27,734 nt of DNA from CAZPMO01 sp964587515 (GTDB taxonomy: Bacteria > Pseudomonadota > Alphaproteobacteria > MPNO01), in contig CAZPMO010000049.1 of the NCBI GenBank assembly GCA_964587515.1, positions 1 through 27,734 of the forward strand, read 5' to 3'. A program made the position numbers and the translations under genes. Shown here piece after piece: positions 7,260-14,559 of the stretch. Position 1 is the stretch's first letter. Each line of letters starts with the position of its first letter. The notes under the pieces were generated by a model. The model had not been told where the DNA came from and did not search any database. It was given only the letters and a program-made list of their open reading frames with translations.

Positions 7260-8087
7260 CTATTCCGACAGGAAATCGGCGACCAGGCGGCAGAAGCGCG
7301 CATTCTGCTCGATCTGGGTCCAATGACCGCATTGACCGAACACATGTAGCTGGGCGCGCGGGATCAGCCGGCTCAAGCGGATGCTGGACTCCAGCGGGAT
7401 GACGCGATCCTCGCGGCCATGGACGACCAGGGTCTCGTGCGGCAGGGCGCGTAACGCATGCTCGCTGCACGCCATCCCCTGGATGTGGCGTTGGCGCGGC
7501 GCCGGGAACATGGACGCGTATGATTCCTGATAGCCGGGCCGGATGCTCGCCTCATAGCGCATCCGCACCAGATCATCGGTCACGATTCCCTGGTTGAAAG
7601 CGAACAGTTCAATCAGTTCACGCATGTTCTCGAACGACGGCTCATAGCCCCAGACCGCGTCAAGCCCCGGGGTAAGTTCGAATTCGATCCCCGACGAGCC
7701 CATCAGCACCAGCTTGTCGACGCGCGACGCGTGGCGGGTCGCCAGCGCCAGCGCCAGCCCGCCGCCGAACGAATTGCCGACGATGCTGGTCTTTTCGATA
7801 TCCAGCGCGTCCAGCAGCCCGATCGCGTGATCGACCCAAATGTCCATATGGTAGCGCGCGTCGGCCGGGCGTTCGGTATATCCGAAGCCGACCATATCGG
7901 GCGCGATCACCCGGAAATTCTCCGCCAGCCTGGGCAGAACCGTGCGCCAGTTGGCCCAGCCGGTGACCCCGGGTCCCGAACCGTGCAGCAGCATCACCGG
8001 CGCGCCGTCACCCACATCATGGGTGTTGGTGGCGATTCCCGCCGCCGTGACCGTGCCGCCAATTTCCGGATCGTGGTTGCCGGCCAT
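7260..8087 (-). CDS. Meta-cleavage product hydrolase (DmpD/XylF-like)
   Basis: This is an alpha/beta hydrolase of 275 residues, closely resembling 2-hydroxymuconate semialdehyde hydrolases such as DmpD, XylF and TodF. Those enzymes cut the C-C bond of ring-fission products made by extradiol dioxygenases. The oxyanion-loop motif HGSGPGVTGWANW is at 35-47, the nucleophile Ser106 is in GNSFGG, and Asp227 (HGRED) and His255 (CGHW) complete the triad. The FGQCGHWTQIE tail is characteristic of the subfamily. GGGAG lies eight bases before the ATG. It is on the same strand as, and downstream of, a LigB-type extradiol dioxygenase. The two are separated by 283 bases that hold a plus-strand short ORF, so it may have its own promoter. 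Confidence 0.92.
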   Translation of the reverse strand: MAGNHDPEIGGTVTAAGIATNTHDVGDGAPVMLLHGSGPGVTGWANWRTVLPRLAENFRVIAPDMVGFGYTERPADARYHMDIWVDHAIGLLDALDIEKTSIVGNSFGGGLALALATRHASRVDKLVLMGSSGIEFELTPGLDAVWGYEPSFENMRELIELFAFNQGIVTDDLVRMRYEASIRPGYQESYASMFPAPRQRHIQGMACSEHALRALPHETLVVHGREDRVIPLESSIRLSRLIPRAQLHVFGQCGHWTQIEQNARFCRLVADFLSE

Positions 8088-8134
8088 GTTCTTCTCCCAT
8101 GAAGGTCCGTGCCCACTATAGACGCAGAAGGGTC

Positions 8135-8163
8135 TTGTGGCGCGCTTCGATCCGCGCCATATA
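8135..8163 (+). promoter_or_regulatory. Candidate promoter for the 25-codon ORF
   Basis: TTGTGG (8135-8140) is followed after 17 bases by CATATA (8158-8163), a plausible but imperfect sigma-70-type pair. Transcription from here would begin near 8170, giving a leader of about 30 bases before the GTG at 8200. TATAGG overlapping at 8160 is an alternative -10. This is pattern matching only. Confidence 0.35.
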
Positions 8164-8199
8164 GGGGTCTGTCTTCAACAACCGAAAGGAGGTGATCCA

Positions 8200-8277
8200 G
8201 TGTCTGATTGTCTAGAAATGCGGCTTACGGTCGCCGTGGCACGGGTCTTCGCCTTAACGGAGATTCACGTCGCGTGA
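8200..8277 (+). CDS. 25-codon ORF with full-length Shine-Dalgarno
   Basis: A GTG-initiated ORF of 25 codons starts MSDCLEMRL and ends TEIHVA. Immediately upstream, AAAGGAGGTGATCC at 8185-8198 is complementary to the entire 3' tail of bacterial 16S rRNA, with seven bases between GGAGG and GTG, which is optimal. No other gene in the window has such a site. The TGA stop sits in the loop of a hairpin, an alternative hairpin follows, and a strong hairpin lies at 8328-8349. The ORF is on the opposite strand to both neighbours and has no downstream gene to attenuate, since the next plus-strand gene begins at 12103. It is probably a leader-type peptide on a short RNA or a small protein gene. I do not recognise the peptide. 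Confidence 0.6.
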   Translation: MSDCLEMRLTVAVARVFALTEIHVA

Positions 8278-8296
8278 CGCGACGCACAGCGTCGCG
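8268..8296 (+). promoter_or_regulatory. Mutually exclusive hairpins at the ORF stop
   Basis: Three segments can pair in two ways. A is CGTCGCG (8268-8274), B is CGCGACGC (8278-8285) and C is GCGTCGCG (8289-8296). A pairs with B (7 bp) around the loop TGA, which is the stop codon of the short ORF. B pairs with C (8 bp) around the loop ACA. A ribosome at the stop would cover A and leave B free for C. This is the layout of a translation-sensitive RNA switch, though no regulated gene is seen downstream. Confidence 0.55.
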
Positions 8297-8327
8297 GTCC
8301 TGACCGGGCCGCGCTCTGACAGGCGAT

Positions 8328-8360
8328 GGGCCGCCCCCTGGGGCGGCCCTTCGTTCATCC
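8328..8360 (+). terminator. Strong GC hairpin, likely terminator
   Basis: GGGCCGCCCC (8328-8337) and GGGGCGGCCC (8340-8349) are perfectly complementary, giving a stem of nine or ten pairs, followed on the plus strand by TTCGTTCAT. The T content of the tail is modest. It would end the transcript of the 25-codon ORF. It also lies 21 bases past the stop of the convergent LigB-like gene, so it may serve both directions. Confidence 0.65.
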
Positions 8361-8370
8361 GGAATTCAAT

Positions 8371-9384
8371 TCAGGACCAGTGAACGAAGCCATGGGCGGT
8401 GCCGGTGCCCGCCTCCGAGCGGTAACACGGCACATAATCGACCTCCGCCATCTCCAGCCCTGTCCCCTCGAGCGCGCCGAAGGCCGCGATCCAGTTCTTG
8501 GTCTCCGACGTGCCAGATTGCATCACCGGTTCGGGAAAACCGGTGAGGATTTCGATATCGCCGGCCCGCATCGCGTCCAGCACGGCCCGGTCGAACGCCT
8601 CGTCGATCACGAAGTGCGATAACCCGCCCGACGCGATCACCGCCACCGTAAGATCCTCCTCCCACGACCGGATCGCGCGCCCGATCGCGCGGCCGAATTC
8701 ATAGCAGCGTTTGGCGCTCGGCTGGTTGGGCGGATAGAAGGTATTGAGGATGACCGGCACGCTGGGAACCGGATCGTCCCCCATGATCTGGCGGTAGACA
8801 AAACCATAGGCGTGCGGGATGCCGCTGTTCCAGGGATTGCCGCTATTGGGCAGCACGGTCAGTTGCGCGACGTCGAACTCATCGCCCATCAGCGATCCGA
8901 TCAGGTGGCGGCCGAGCCGGGGCAGGCCGGGATAGCGGGCGATTTCCAGCGGATGGTGGCCGCGTTCGGCGACCGCGACGCCGGGCGGCATCATCGCCCG
9001 CTGCTCCTCGGTGGCGGGGATGTTTTCAATCGTCTCGCCGTGGAACACCGCAAACGCCGGCATGATATCGTCGCCGAAGATCTCGCGCTGGTCGTTGCCG
9101 ACGATCACCGCCACGTCAGGCGCGACATCGCGGAATTTCCGGGCCATGTCCGCCATGGCCGCGCGGCACGCCGCGTGACGGAAGCGCCAGACCTCCATGG
9201 CGTATTCGTCGTCCAGCCCGTCATCCTTGCGCGCCGCCTCCAACGCTTCGAAATCAAAGGCCCGGCCCCGGAACCACAGCTCCTGGTTATTGCGGTCCGC
9301 GCGCACGCGCTGCCCCCATTGCTCGGGCGGCGTCGACAGCATGGGGCCGTGCGAGGTTCCCATGCCGAGAACGATTCTGGCCAT
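8371..9384 (-). CDS. LigB-family extradiol ring-cleavage dioxygenase
   Basis: This 337-residue member of the class III (LigB-type) extradiol dioxygenases opens catecholic rings next to the diol using non-haem Fe(II). The N-terminal GMGTSHGPM segment supplies His12, the conserved first iron ligand. GNDQRE (about 96-101), GIPHAYGF (His191, probable catalytic base) and ASGGLSHF (His257) are other family-type motifs. There is no separate LigA-like small subunit gene nearby. GGGGAA upstream of the ATG is a fair ribosome binding site. It follows the Rieske oxygenase gene by 17 bases in the same operon. The DmpD-like hydrolase downstream fits as the next step. The substrate is unknown, and protocatechuate, gallate or a 2,3-dihydroxyphenyl compound are possible. 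Confidence 0.85.
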   Translation of the reverse strand: MARIVLGMGTSHGPMLSTPPEQWGQRVRADRNNQELWFRGRAFDFEALEAARKDDGLDDEYAMEVWRFRHAACRAAMADMARKFRDVAPDVAVIVGNDQREIFGDDIMPAFAVFHGETIENIPATEEQRAMMPPGVAVAERGHHPLEIARYPGLPRLGRHLIGSLMGDEFDVAQLTVLPNSGNPWNSGIPHAYGFVYRQIMGDDPVPSVPVILNTFYPPNQPSAKRCYEFGRAIGRAIRSWEEDLTVAVIASGGLSHFVIDEAFDRAVLDAMRAGDIEILTGFPEPVMQSGTSETKNWIAAFGALEGTGLEMAEVDYVPCYRSEAGTGTAHGFVHWS

Positions 9385-9401
9385 GCGGTTTTTCCCCGGA
9401 C

Positions 9402-10694
9402 TCAGTCTTTTTCGACGAAGTCGTGTGGCCGCATCTTGATCCCCATGACCTCCTCGTATTCGCGGCGCACCTCGTCCGGCTGGCCGACCTGATAGCGGAA
9501 CTGGTCGGCCGCGACGGGGTTTTCCGCGCCCTGATAGCGGGAAAGTTCGTCACGCTCGAGCCCGTCTTCCAGCAGCTTCCGCGTGATGATGGGAAGCCTG
9601 ATAGAAGTGTTCTCCGACGGATCGCGGATGATCGCCTTCGGGTCTCCGCCCTCGGCGATTGTTTCCATGTCCTGGAAGAACCGGTCGCGGATCATGATAA
9701 CGCCGCGATCGCTGCGCCCCAGATGTTCGCGGGTACGGTCCGTGACCGTCCCCTGACCCACCCAGGCGATGAAGTCCTGGTTCATGATGTGACTGGTGAT
9801 CCAGCGACCCGTTTCGGGATCGACGATGGGGCTGGTCCAGTGCGGAATGCGATCCTGGACATAGGGTTCGCGGTCCTTGGGCACCCGGTTATAGAACCAG
9901 CCGACGCTGAGCGTGTTGCCGTCGTCGATGGGCACGCGCCATTCGAAATGGGCGCCGGTATAGAGTGCGTTGGGCCACAGGCAGGCGCGCCCCACCGTCC
10001 ACAGCGGATTGGTCTCGTCGGTGTCTTCGCGAATTCGGCGATAGCGGAAGCCGTAATCGAATTCGTCGAACTCGATTTGCACATGCTTCGGCGCATAAGG
10101 CGCGCGCCGCCCTTCAAGCCTGACCTTCCAGTTCGCGTGCATCCATTCGAAATGGATCGGGTCGATGGAATTCTCCTGGCACTGAAACCAGTTGCAGGGA
10201 ATTTCGGAGAACACGATCTGAACGAAGCCGTTGGCCCAGGTGAAGGGCTCCCAGTTGGGCACCAGCGGGCGCGGCTCGGGCCCGAGATAGGCCCACAGCA
10301 GCCCCGCTTTCTCCTCCACCGGATACGCCTTGATGCGGATTTTTTCCTTGAAGCGGGCTTCGCGATCGACCGTTTCCTCGAACGGCTGTTCGATGCAGCG
10401 CCCGTCGGCGTCGAACAGCCAGCCGTGATAATTGCAGCGCAGCCCGCATTCCTCCACGTAACCATACGACAAATCGGCGTTCCGGTGGGGGCAGCTTCGG
10501 TCGACCAGACCAAACGCGCCGCCGAGATCCTTGTACAACACCAGATCCTCGCCCATCAGCCGGACCGGTTTGGTTTCCGTGTCCTCGAACTCGCTGGCCG
10601 CGGCGATCGGCTGCCAGTAACGGCGCATCAGGTCGCCCATTGGGGTTCCCGGATCGGTCTGGGTGAGCATGTCGTTGTCGGACTGGCTGAGCAT
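9402..10694 (-). CDS. Rieske non-haem iron oxygenase, phthalate dioxygenase/LigXa type
   Basis: This is the terminal oxygenase of a Rieske system, 430 residues, acting in ring hydroxylation or oxidative O-demethylation. The N-terminus around PGTPMGDLMRRYWQP (15-29) is typical of the phthalate 4,5-dioxygenase/LigXa branch. The Rieske cluster ligands are C68 and H70 (CPHRN) and C87 and H90 (CNYHGW). The mononuclear iron site is seen in NSIDPIHFEWMH, with H181, H186 and the bridging D178, and probably D319 in TVTDRTREHLG. This branch is usually an alpha-only oxygenase, consistent with no beta subunit here. It needs a reductase. The ferredoxin-flavin protein at 17042-18085 is the only candidate in the window. 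It is 17 bases downstream of a MetE-like gene. Confidence 0.92.
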   Translation of the reverse strand: MLSQSDNDMLTQTDPGTPMGDLMRRYWQPIAAASEFEDTETKPVRLMGEDLVLYKDLGGAFGLVDRSCPHRNADLSYGYVEECGLRCNYHGWLFDADGRCIEQPFEETVDREARFKEKIRIKAYPVEEKAGLLWAYLGPEPRPLVPNWEPFTWANGFVQIVFSEIPCNWFQCQENSIDPIHFEWMHANWKVRLEGRRAPYAPKHVQIEFDEFDYGFRYRRIREDTDETNPLWTVGRACLWPNALYTGAHFEWRVPIDDGNTLSVGWFYNRVPKDREPYVQDRIPHWTSPIVDPETGRWITSHIMNQDFIAWVGQGTVTDRTREHLGRSDRGVIMIRDRFFQDMETIAEGGDPKAIIRDPSENTSIRLPIITRKLLEDGLERDELSRYQGAENPVAADQFRYQVGQPDEVRREYEEVMGIKMRPHDFVEKD

Positions 10695-10711
10695 TTTTCT
10701 TTCCCTTGGTA

Positions 10712-11848
10712 TTATCCCCAGACGTCGCGCGCGACCTCGACGGCGAGGCGCAGCTTTGCCCATTGCTGGTCCTCGCTGAGAACGTTGCCGGCGGTATGGC
10801 TGGCGAAACCGCATTGCGGGCTGAGACAGAGCTGGTCGAGAGCCACGAATTTTGTCGCCTCGTCGATGCGCCGCTTTATGTCGTCCGCCGTCTCGAGCGC
10901 GCCGAACTTGGTGGTGATCAACCCCAGCACCACGCGCTTGCCCGGGGGCACGAAACGCAGCGGCGCGAAATCGCCGGCGCGGTCGGAATCGTATTCGAGG
11001 AAAAAGCCATCGACCGCGACCTCGTTGAACAAGACCTCGGCGACGGGTTCGTACCCGCCCTCGGCCATGCCCCGGCTGACCGAATTGCCGCGGCACAAAT
11101 GGATGGTCGCGGTCATGCCGTCGGGGCGGCCGGCGATGCACGCGTTGATCAGCCGCGCATAGGTGTGGGGCAATTTCTCCAGATCCTCGCCCAGCGACCG
11201 CGCCCGTTCGCGCATGCGGTCGTCGCACAGATAGGCGAGATTGGTGTCGTCGAGCTGGACATAGCGACAGCCCCGCGCGGCGAGGTCGTGGATTTCGGCC
11301 CGCCACACCCGCGCGAGATCGGCGAAGAATTCGTCCATGTCGGGATAGGCTTCCTCGCTGACGCCGTCGCGCCCGCCCCGGAAATGCAGCATGGACGGCG
11401 ACGGGATGCAGACCTTCGCGGTCCGTGTCGTGATTCCGGCGAGGAAGGTGAAATCACGGCGCTGGATGCCGTCTTCCGGCCAGCCGAGGCGGGCGGTGGT
11501 GCGTGGCGTCGGCGGCGCCCAGTCGCGCATGACCCCGCCGATGGGCGTGTTCTCCCGGTTGCCGCGCGCCGGCTCGCCCAGGGTGACGCCGGCGATCCGG
11601 TTGAGGAAATCGCCCGACCACGACGCGCGCCGGAAGTCCCCGTCGGTAATGGATTCGAGCCCGGAGTCTTCCTGCTTTCGGACCGCATCGCGGATCAGCC
11701 GGTCCTCGAGTTCGGCCAGATCCTCCGCGGTGATCTCGCCGGCCCGGTTTTTCTCGCGCGCGGCCTTGAGTTCGTCGGGACGCAGCAGGCTGCCCACCTG
11801 ATCGGCGCGGAACGGTCCGGTCCGCGAAACTGTTCCCTCGACACCCAC
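10712..11848 (-). CDS. MetE C-terminal-like zinc methyl/alkyltransferase (copy 1)
   Basis: This is a 378-residue single-domain relative of the catalytic half of cobalamin-independent methionine synthase, lacking the MetE N-terminal folate half. Zinc ligands are in place: H250 and C252 (HLCRGN), E285 (FFLEYD) and C346 (SPQCGF). The C-terminus VAR-DVWG is typical of the COG0620 short family. The superfamily includes core MetE-type methionine synthases and epoxyalkane:coenzyme M transferase (about 377 residues), so thiol alkylation by an activated carbon is the expected chemistry. The start is GTG at 11848, with GGGAG six bases upstream. It is first in an operon with the Rieske and LigB-like genes. 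A paralogue of similar length lies at 20237-21346. A role in the aromatic pathway is inferred from position. Confidence 0.85.
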   Translation of the reverse strand: MGVEGTVSRTGPFRADQVGSLLRPDELKAAREKNRAGEITAEDLAELEDRLIRDAVRKQEDSGLESITDGDFRRASWSGDFLNRIAGVTLGEPARGNRENTPIGGVMRDWAPPTPRTTARLGWPEDGIQRRDFTFLAGITTRTAKVCIPSPSMLHFRGGRDGVSEEAYPDMDEFFADLARVWRAEIHDLAARGCRYVQLDDTNLAYLCDDRMRERARSLGEDLEKLPHTYARLINACIAGRPDGMTATIHLCRGNSVSRGMAEGGYEPVAEVLFNEVAVDGFFLEYDSDRAGDFAPLRFVPPGKRVVLGLITTKFGALETADDIKRRIDEATKFVALDQLCLSPQCGFASHTAGNVLSEDQQWAKLRLAVEVARDVWG

Positions 11849-11957
11849 TCCATGCTCCCTGTCACCGTGTCTCGGCCTGGCGCGCAGAGTTGATCATAAG
11901 TGCGTTCATCGCAAACGCGTAGGCCCGTTTCCAATCACGGAAAAACCATCCTGGCGT

Positions 11958-11977
11958 GCAATTCGTTACTTAATTGC
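11958..11977. promoter_or_regulatory. Candidate operator, GCAATT/AATTGC inverted repeat
   Basis: GCAATT (11958-11963) and AATTGC (11972-11977) are inverted around eight bases, in the 254-base divergent gap between the MetE-like/Rieske/LigB operon and the cyclic-nucleotide-binding gene. Its left half GCAATTC matches the outer half of the palindrome at 18093-18128, so the same regulator might bind both. The shorter length makes this weak evidence. No other feature was found in 11849-12102 apart from short GC-rich repeats near 12058-12084. Confidence 0.35.
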
Positions 11978-12102
11978 CAGTCGGCGATTTAGGGTTTGTT
12001 CAGGGAAAAATGATTAGGTCGAGATCGCGGATCGGGAGTCCGATCCATGCCGCGTGACGGCGGATTTCGGCGAATTTGCCGCCGATGGTTGGAGTCCCAG
12101 TT

Positions 12103-14010
12103 ATGAGCGCTCAGGCGAATCAAGCGAAGCCCAAGGTCTCGTTCTTCGACAGGAAGGTCACATACGAGATCATGGTCAGCCGGAACGGAAGATGGGTCAT
12201 CGATTCCACCCATCCCGCCAAGTCCGCCGCCATGCCGCGCGCGCAGGAATTGCTGGGGAGCAACAAATTCGACGCCGTCCGGGTGACCAAGGAAATCGAG
12301 GGGAGCAAGGAAGAGATCGTCTTCGAGCAGGAATCCGCCGAGAAGGCGGAAAAACCGATCTCGATTTCGCCGATCGAGGAAGCCGCTGTCTGTTCCACGC
12401 TTGACGACCTGACCACTTTCCCGGCCCGCAAGACCACCGGCCGGCTTCTCCGGGCTTATCTGGACGAACAAAACCTTACCGGCCTCGAACTTTTGCACGA
12501 CCATCTTCACCTGCGCGGCCTGGCGCGCATGGAAAGCCTCTACAATCAGGGCATTCACAGAATCGCGTCGATCCAATCCCGCGCCCTGGGGGAAGATGCC
12601 TCGCCGCGGTTGGATCTGCTTTTCAATCTCGCGGCCAAGGTCACCGACCGGACCAAGAAGCTCAAGGGGATCGAGCCCTATCTGACCAGGATGAACGACG
12701 ACGGTCTGACGGCGACCCTCGGCATGATCGAAGAATCCATCAAGCCGGTATCCAGGCGGTTCTTCACCTGCGCCGTGCTTGGCCGGTATGTCGGTCAGGA
12801 GCGCGACTGGAATGCGAAGCTGGGCCTGGTTCTCGACTTGCTGGACAAGCAGCCGGACGACGAAGCGCTTACCCATCTGGACGAAATCTGCGCTGAAATC
12901 GTCGACGGCTCCGTGGCGATCAAGGGGATTCTCGGCACCCGGCCGGATCTGGCGAGCGCTTTGAGCGCGATGGTCCAGCTCGCCGTGGGCCGGTATGAAT
13001 CGACGAAAAAAGGCAATGAACTCCTGGACCGTTTCAACGGGGCGATGGCGGCGCATGCGATGCCGGCCACGGCGGGAGTACTGCTCGATAGGGCCGCGCG
13101 CGCGGTCGTCGGAATTCAACCGCTGACCAGGAAGAACGCCGTCGCCGATCGGGCCGCCTTCACATCTCTTATGAGCGACCTGATTTCCGACGGCGGACTG
13201 TCGGGCGGCGCTGATATGAGCAGGGCCGTCACCCAGCGCGCCCGAATCGTGATGAAGACCGGCGACACCGACCTCACATCCACGGAAGGCGTGAATTGCA
13301 TTATGGCGATGCTGCCCAGCAAGGCGGTGAGTATCGGTTATCTGTTGGATTTGTGCGGCTCGGAATTCGCGGTCAGGCACCAAGAGGTGGTCATCAAGAT
13401 CCTCATGGGCGTCGTCGACTCTCTGACGTCGATGAGCGACCTGCTGCCGCCCGGCGCCTCTCCCGAGGAAGCTGCCCGGGCGGTGGAGGATCTGCGTAAT
13501 CGCGGCGGCGACAATGCGCTGGGCCAGGAGATCGGCGCCTTGATCTCGAAAAAGCTCGATGGCGTCCGGTCCGGAAACAAACATCCGGAGAACGACATTA
13601 CGGCCGACGTCATTGCTTCCCAAAGCCGCGAGGTCTCAAAAAACAAGGCCGAAAAGGCGGCCCAGAAGAACCGCGTCTACCAGCCCGGCGACATCATTTT
13701 CCGCCAGGACGATCCCGGCGACGAGGCGTTCATGATCGATTCGGGAGAGGTCAGAATCTCAACCCGATCGGAGAACGGCGAGGTCGTGCTGGCGGAGCTT
13801 GGCCGCGGCGAGATATTCGGGGAGATGGCGCTGATTGATAATCAACCCCGCATGGCGACGGCGACGGCCGTGACGGAAACGTCGTTGTCGGGCTTCCCGC
13901 AGGAATCCTTCAAGAAACGGTTTGACGCGCTGGCCGAGGAAGACCGGATCATGCACCATTTGATGAAGGTCTTCGTGCAACGGCTGCGCCAACGCGCCAG
14001 CGACCTCTAA
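12103..14010 (+). CDS. Large protein with C-terminal cyclic-nucleotide-binding domain
   Basis: This is a 635-residue soluble protein. Residues about 525-620 form a Crp-type cNMP-binding domain, with the phosphate-binding cassette FGEMAL (572-577) and Pro-Arg (582-583), the features needed to hold cAMP or cGMP. No DNA-binding helix-turn-helix follows, as the protein ends about 15 residues after the last helix. Residues 1-90 look like a small alpha/beta domain (FFDRKVTYEIMVS and following), and about 95-500 is a long, mostly helical region I cannot assign. Residues near 500-520 are Lys-rich and probably a linker. GGAG eight bases upstream supports the ATG at 12103. It is convergent with marR, with 22 bases between stops. 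It may transduce a cyclic nucleotide signal by protein contacts. It need not belong to the catabolic island. Confidence 0.8.
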   Translation: MSAQANQAKPKVSFFDRKVTYEIMVSRNGRWVIDSTHPAKSAAMPRAQELLGSNKFDAVRVTKEIEGSKEEIVFEQESAEKAEKPISISPIEEAAVCSTLDDLTTFPARKTTGRLLRAYLDEQNLTGLELLHDHLHLRGLARMESLYNQGIHRIASIQSRALGEDASPRLDLLFNLAAKVTDRTKKLKGIEPYLTRMNDDGLTATLGMIEESIKPVSRRFFTCAVLGRYVGQERDWNAKLGLVLDLLDKQPDDEALTHLDEICAEIVDGSVAIKGILGTRPDLASALSAMVQLAVGRYESTKKGNELLDRFNGAMAAHAMPATAGVLLDRAARAVVGIQPLTRKNAVADRAAFTSLMSDLISDGGLSGGADMSRAVTQRARIVMKTGDTDLTSTEGVNCIMAMLPSKAVSIGYLLDLCGSEFAVRHQEVVIKILMGVVDSLTSMSDLLPPGASPEEAARAVEDLRNRGGDNALGQEIGALISKKLDGVRSGNKHPENDITADVIASQSREVSKNKAEKAAQKNRVYQPGDIIFRQDDPGDEAFMIDSGEVRISTRSENGEVVLAELGRGEIFGEMALIDNQPRMATATAVTETSLSGFPQESFKKRFDALAEEDRIMHHLMKVFVQRLRQRASDL

Positions 14011-14032
14011 ATCTGAAGTCCCGACAGGCTGT

Positions 14033-14548
14033 TCAAACGTTATCGGGGCTGTGCACGCGGTCCAGCAGATTGATCAGCGTCTCGCGTTCGTCGTCGTCGA
14101 GCTCGCGCAGCACGTCGGCCTCGTGCTGATAGGCGAGTTCCTTGAGTTCCGCGAGCAGCGCCGCGCCGTCGTCGGTGAGCCGGAGAGCGTGTGAGCGCCG
14201 GTCCTGGGCCGAAACCTCGCGCACCACCAGCCCCTGGCTTTCGAGTCGGTCGATGATCTGTACCAGGGTCGAGCGGTCGAAACGCAGCGCCTCGGCGACC
14301 GAGGACTGGCTCAAGCCCGGATTGGATTCGATAAGCAGCAGCGTGCCGAATTGCGGCGCCGATATGCCGCGCTTGCCCATGGTCGCGTTGTAATGCTGAA
14401 ACACCGTCACCTGGGCGCAACGCAAATGATAGCCGATGAGCTTTGGCAGCAGCCCCATATCGATGGGCGCGCCGCGTCCCGGCGGACGTCTTGCCCGGCC
14501 GCGCCGCGCGTCGGCGCCGGGTTCTTCTGGCGGGTTGGAATCGGCCAT
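14033..14548 (-). CDS. MarR-family transcriptional regulator
   Basis: This is a 171-residue winged-helix regulator. After an Arg- and Pro-rich N-terminus (1-30), the MarR fold runs from about 31 to the end. The recognition helix region is SQSSVAEALRFDRSTLVQIIDRLESQGL (about 80-107) and the wing contains DRRSHALRLTDDG (116-128). MarR proteins are usually dimeric repressors relieved by phenolic or aryl-CoA ligands. It is the last gene of the reductase-SDR-di-iron-FAH operon, 11 bases after the FAH gene, so it is probably autoregulated through the palindrome at 18093-18128. The start at 14548 is chosen because upstream in-frame sequence is an arginine-rich reading of the FAH gene, and GAGG lies about nine bases before the ATG. 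Confidence 0.9.
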   Translation of the reverse strand: MADSNPPEEPGADARRGRARRPPGRGAPIDMGLLPKLIGYHLRCAQVTVFQHYNATMGKRGISAPQFGTLLLIESNPGLSQSSVAEALRFDRSTLVQIIDRLESQGLVVREVSAQDRRSHALRLTDDGAALLAELKELAYQHEADVLRELDDDERETLINLLDRVHSPDNV

Positions 14549-14559
14549 CTCTCCGCGCC

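Noticed and set aside
8185..8199. Possible 16S rRNA 3' end fragment on the minus strand
   Set aside because: Only about 14 bases match the rRNA tail and the flanks do not continue as rRNA. In context it acts as a Shine-Dalgarno sequence before a GTG.
9423..11893. Long plus-strand open frames opposite the Rieske and MetE-like genes
   Set aside because: These are antisense frames of well-recognised genes, without family resemblance.
11989..13623. Minus-strand open frame opposite the cNMP-binding protein gene
   Set aside because: Arg/His/Gln-rich antisense reading. The plus strand has a clear cNMP domain and ribosome binding site.
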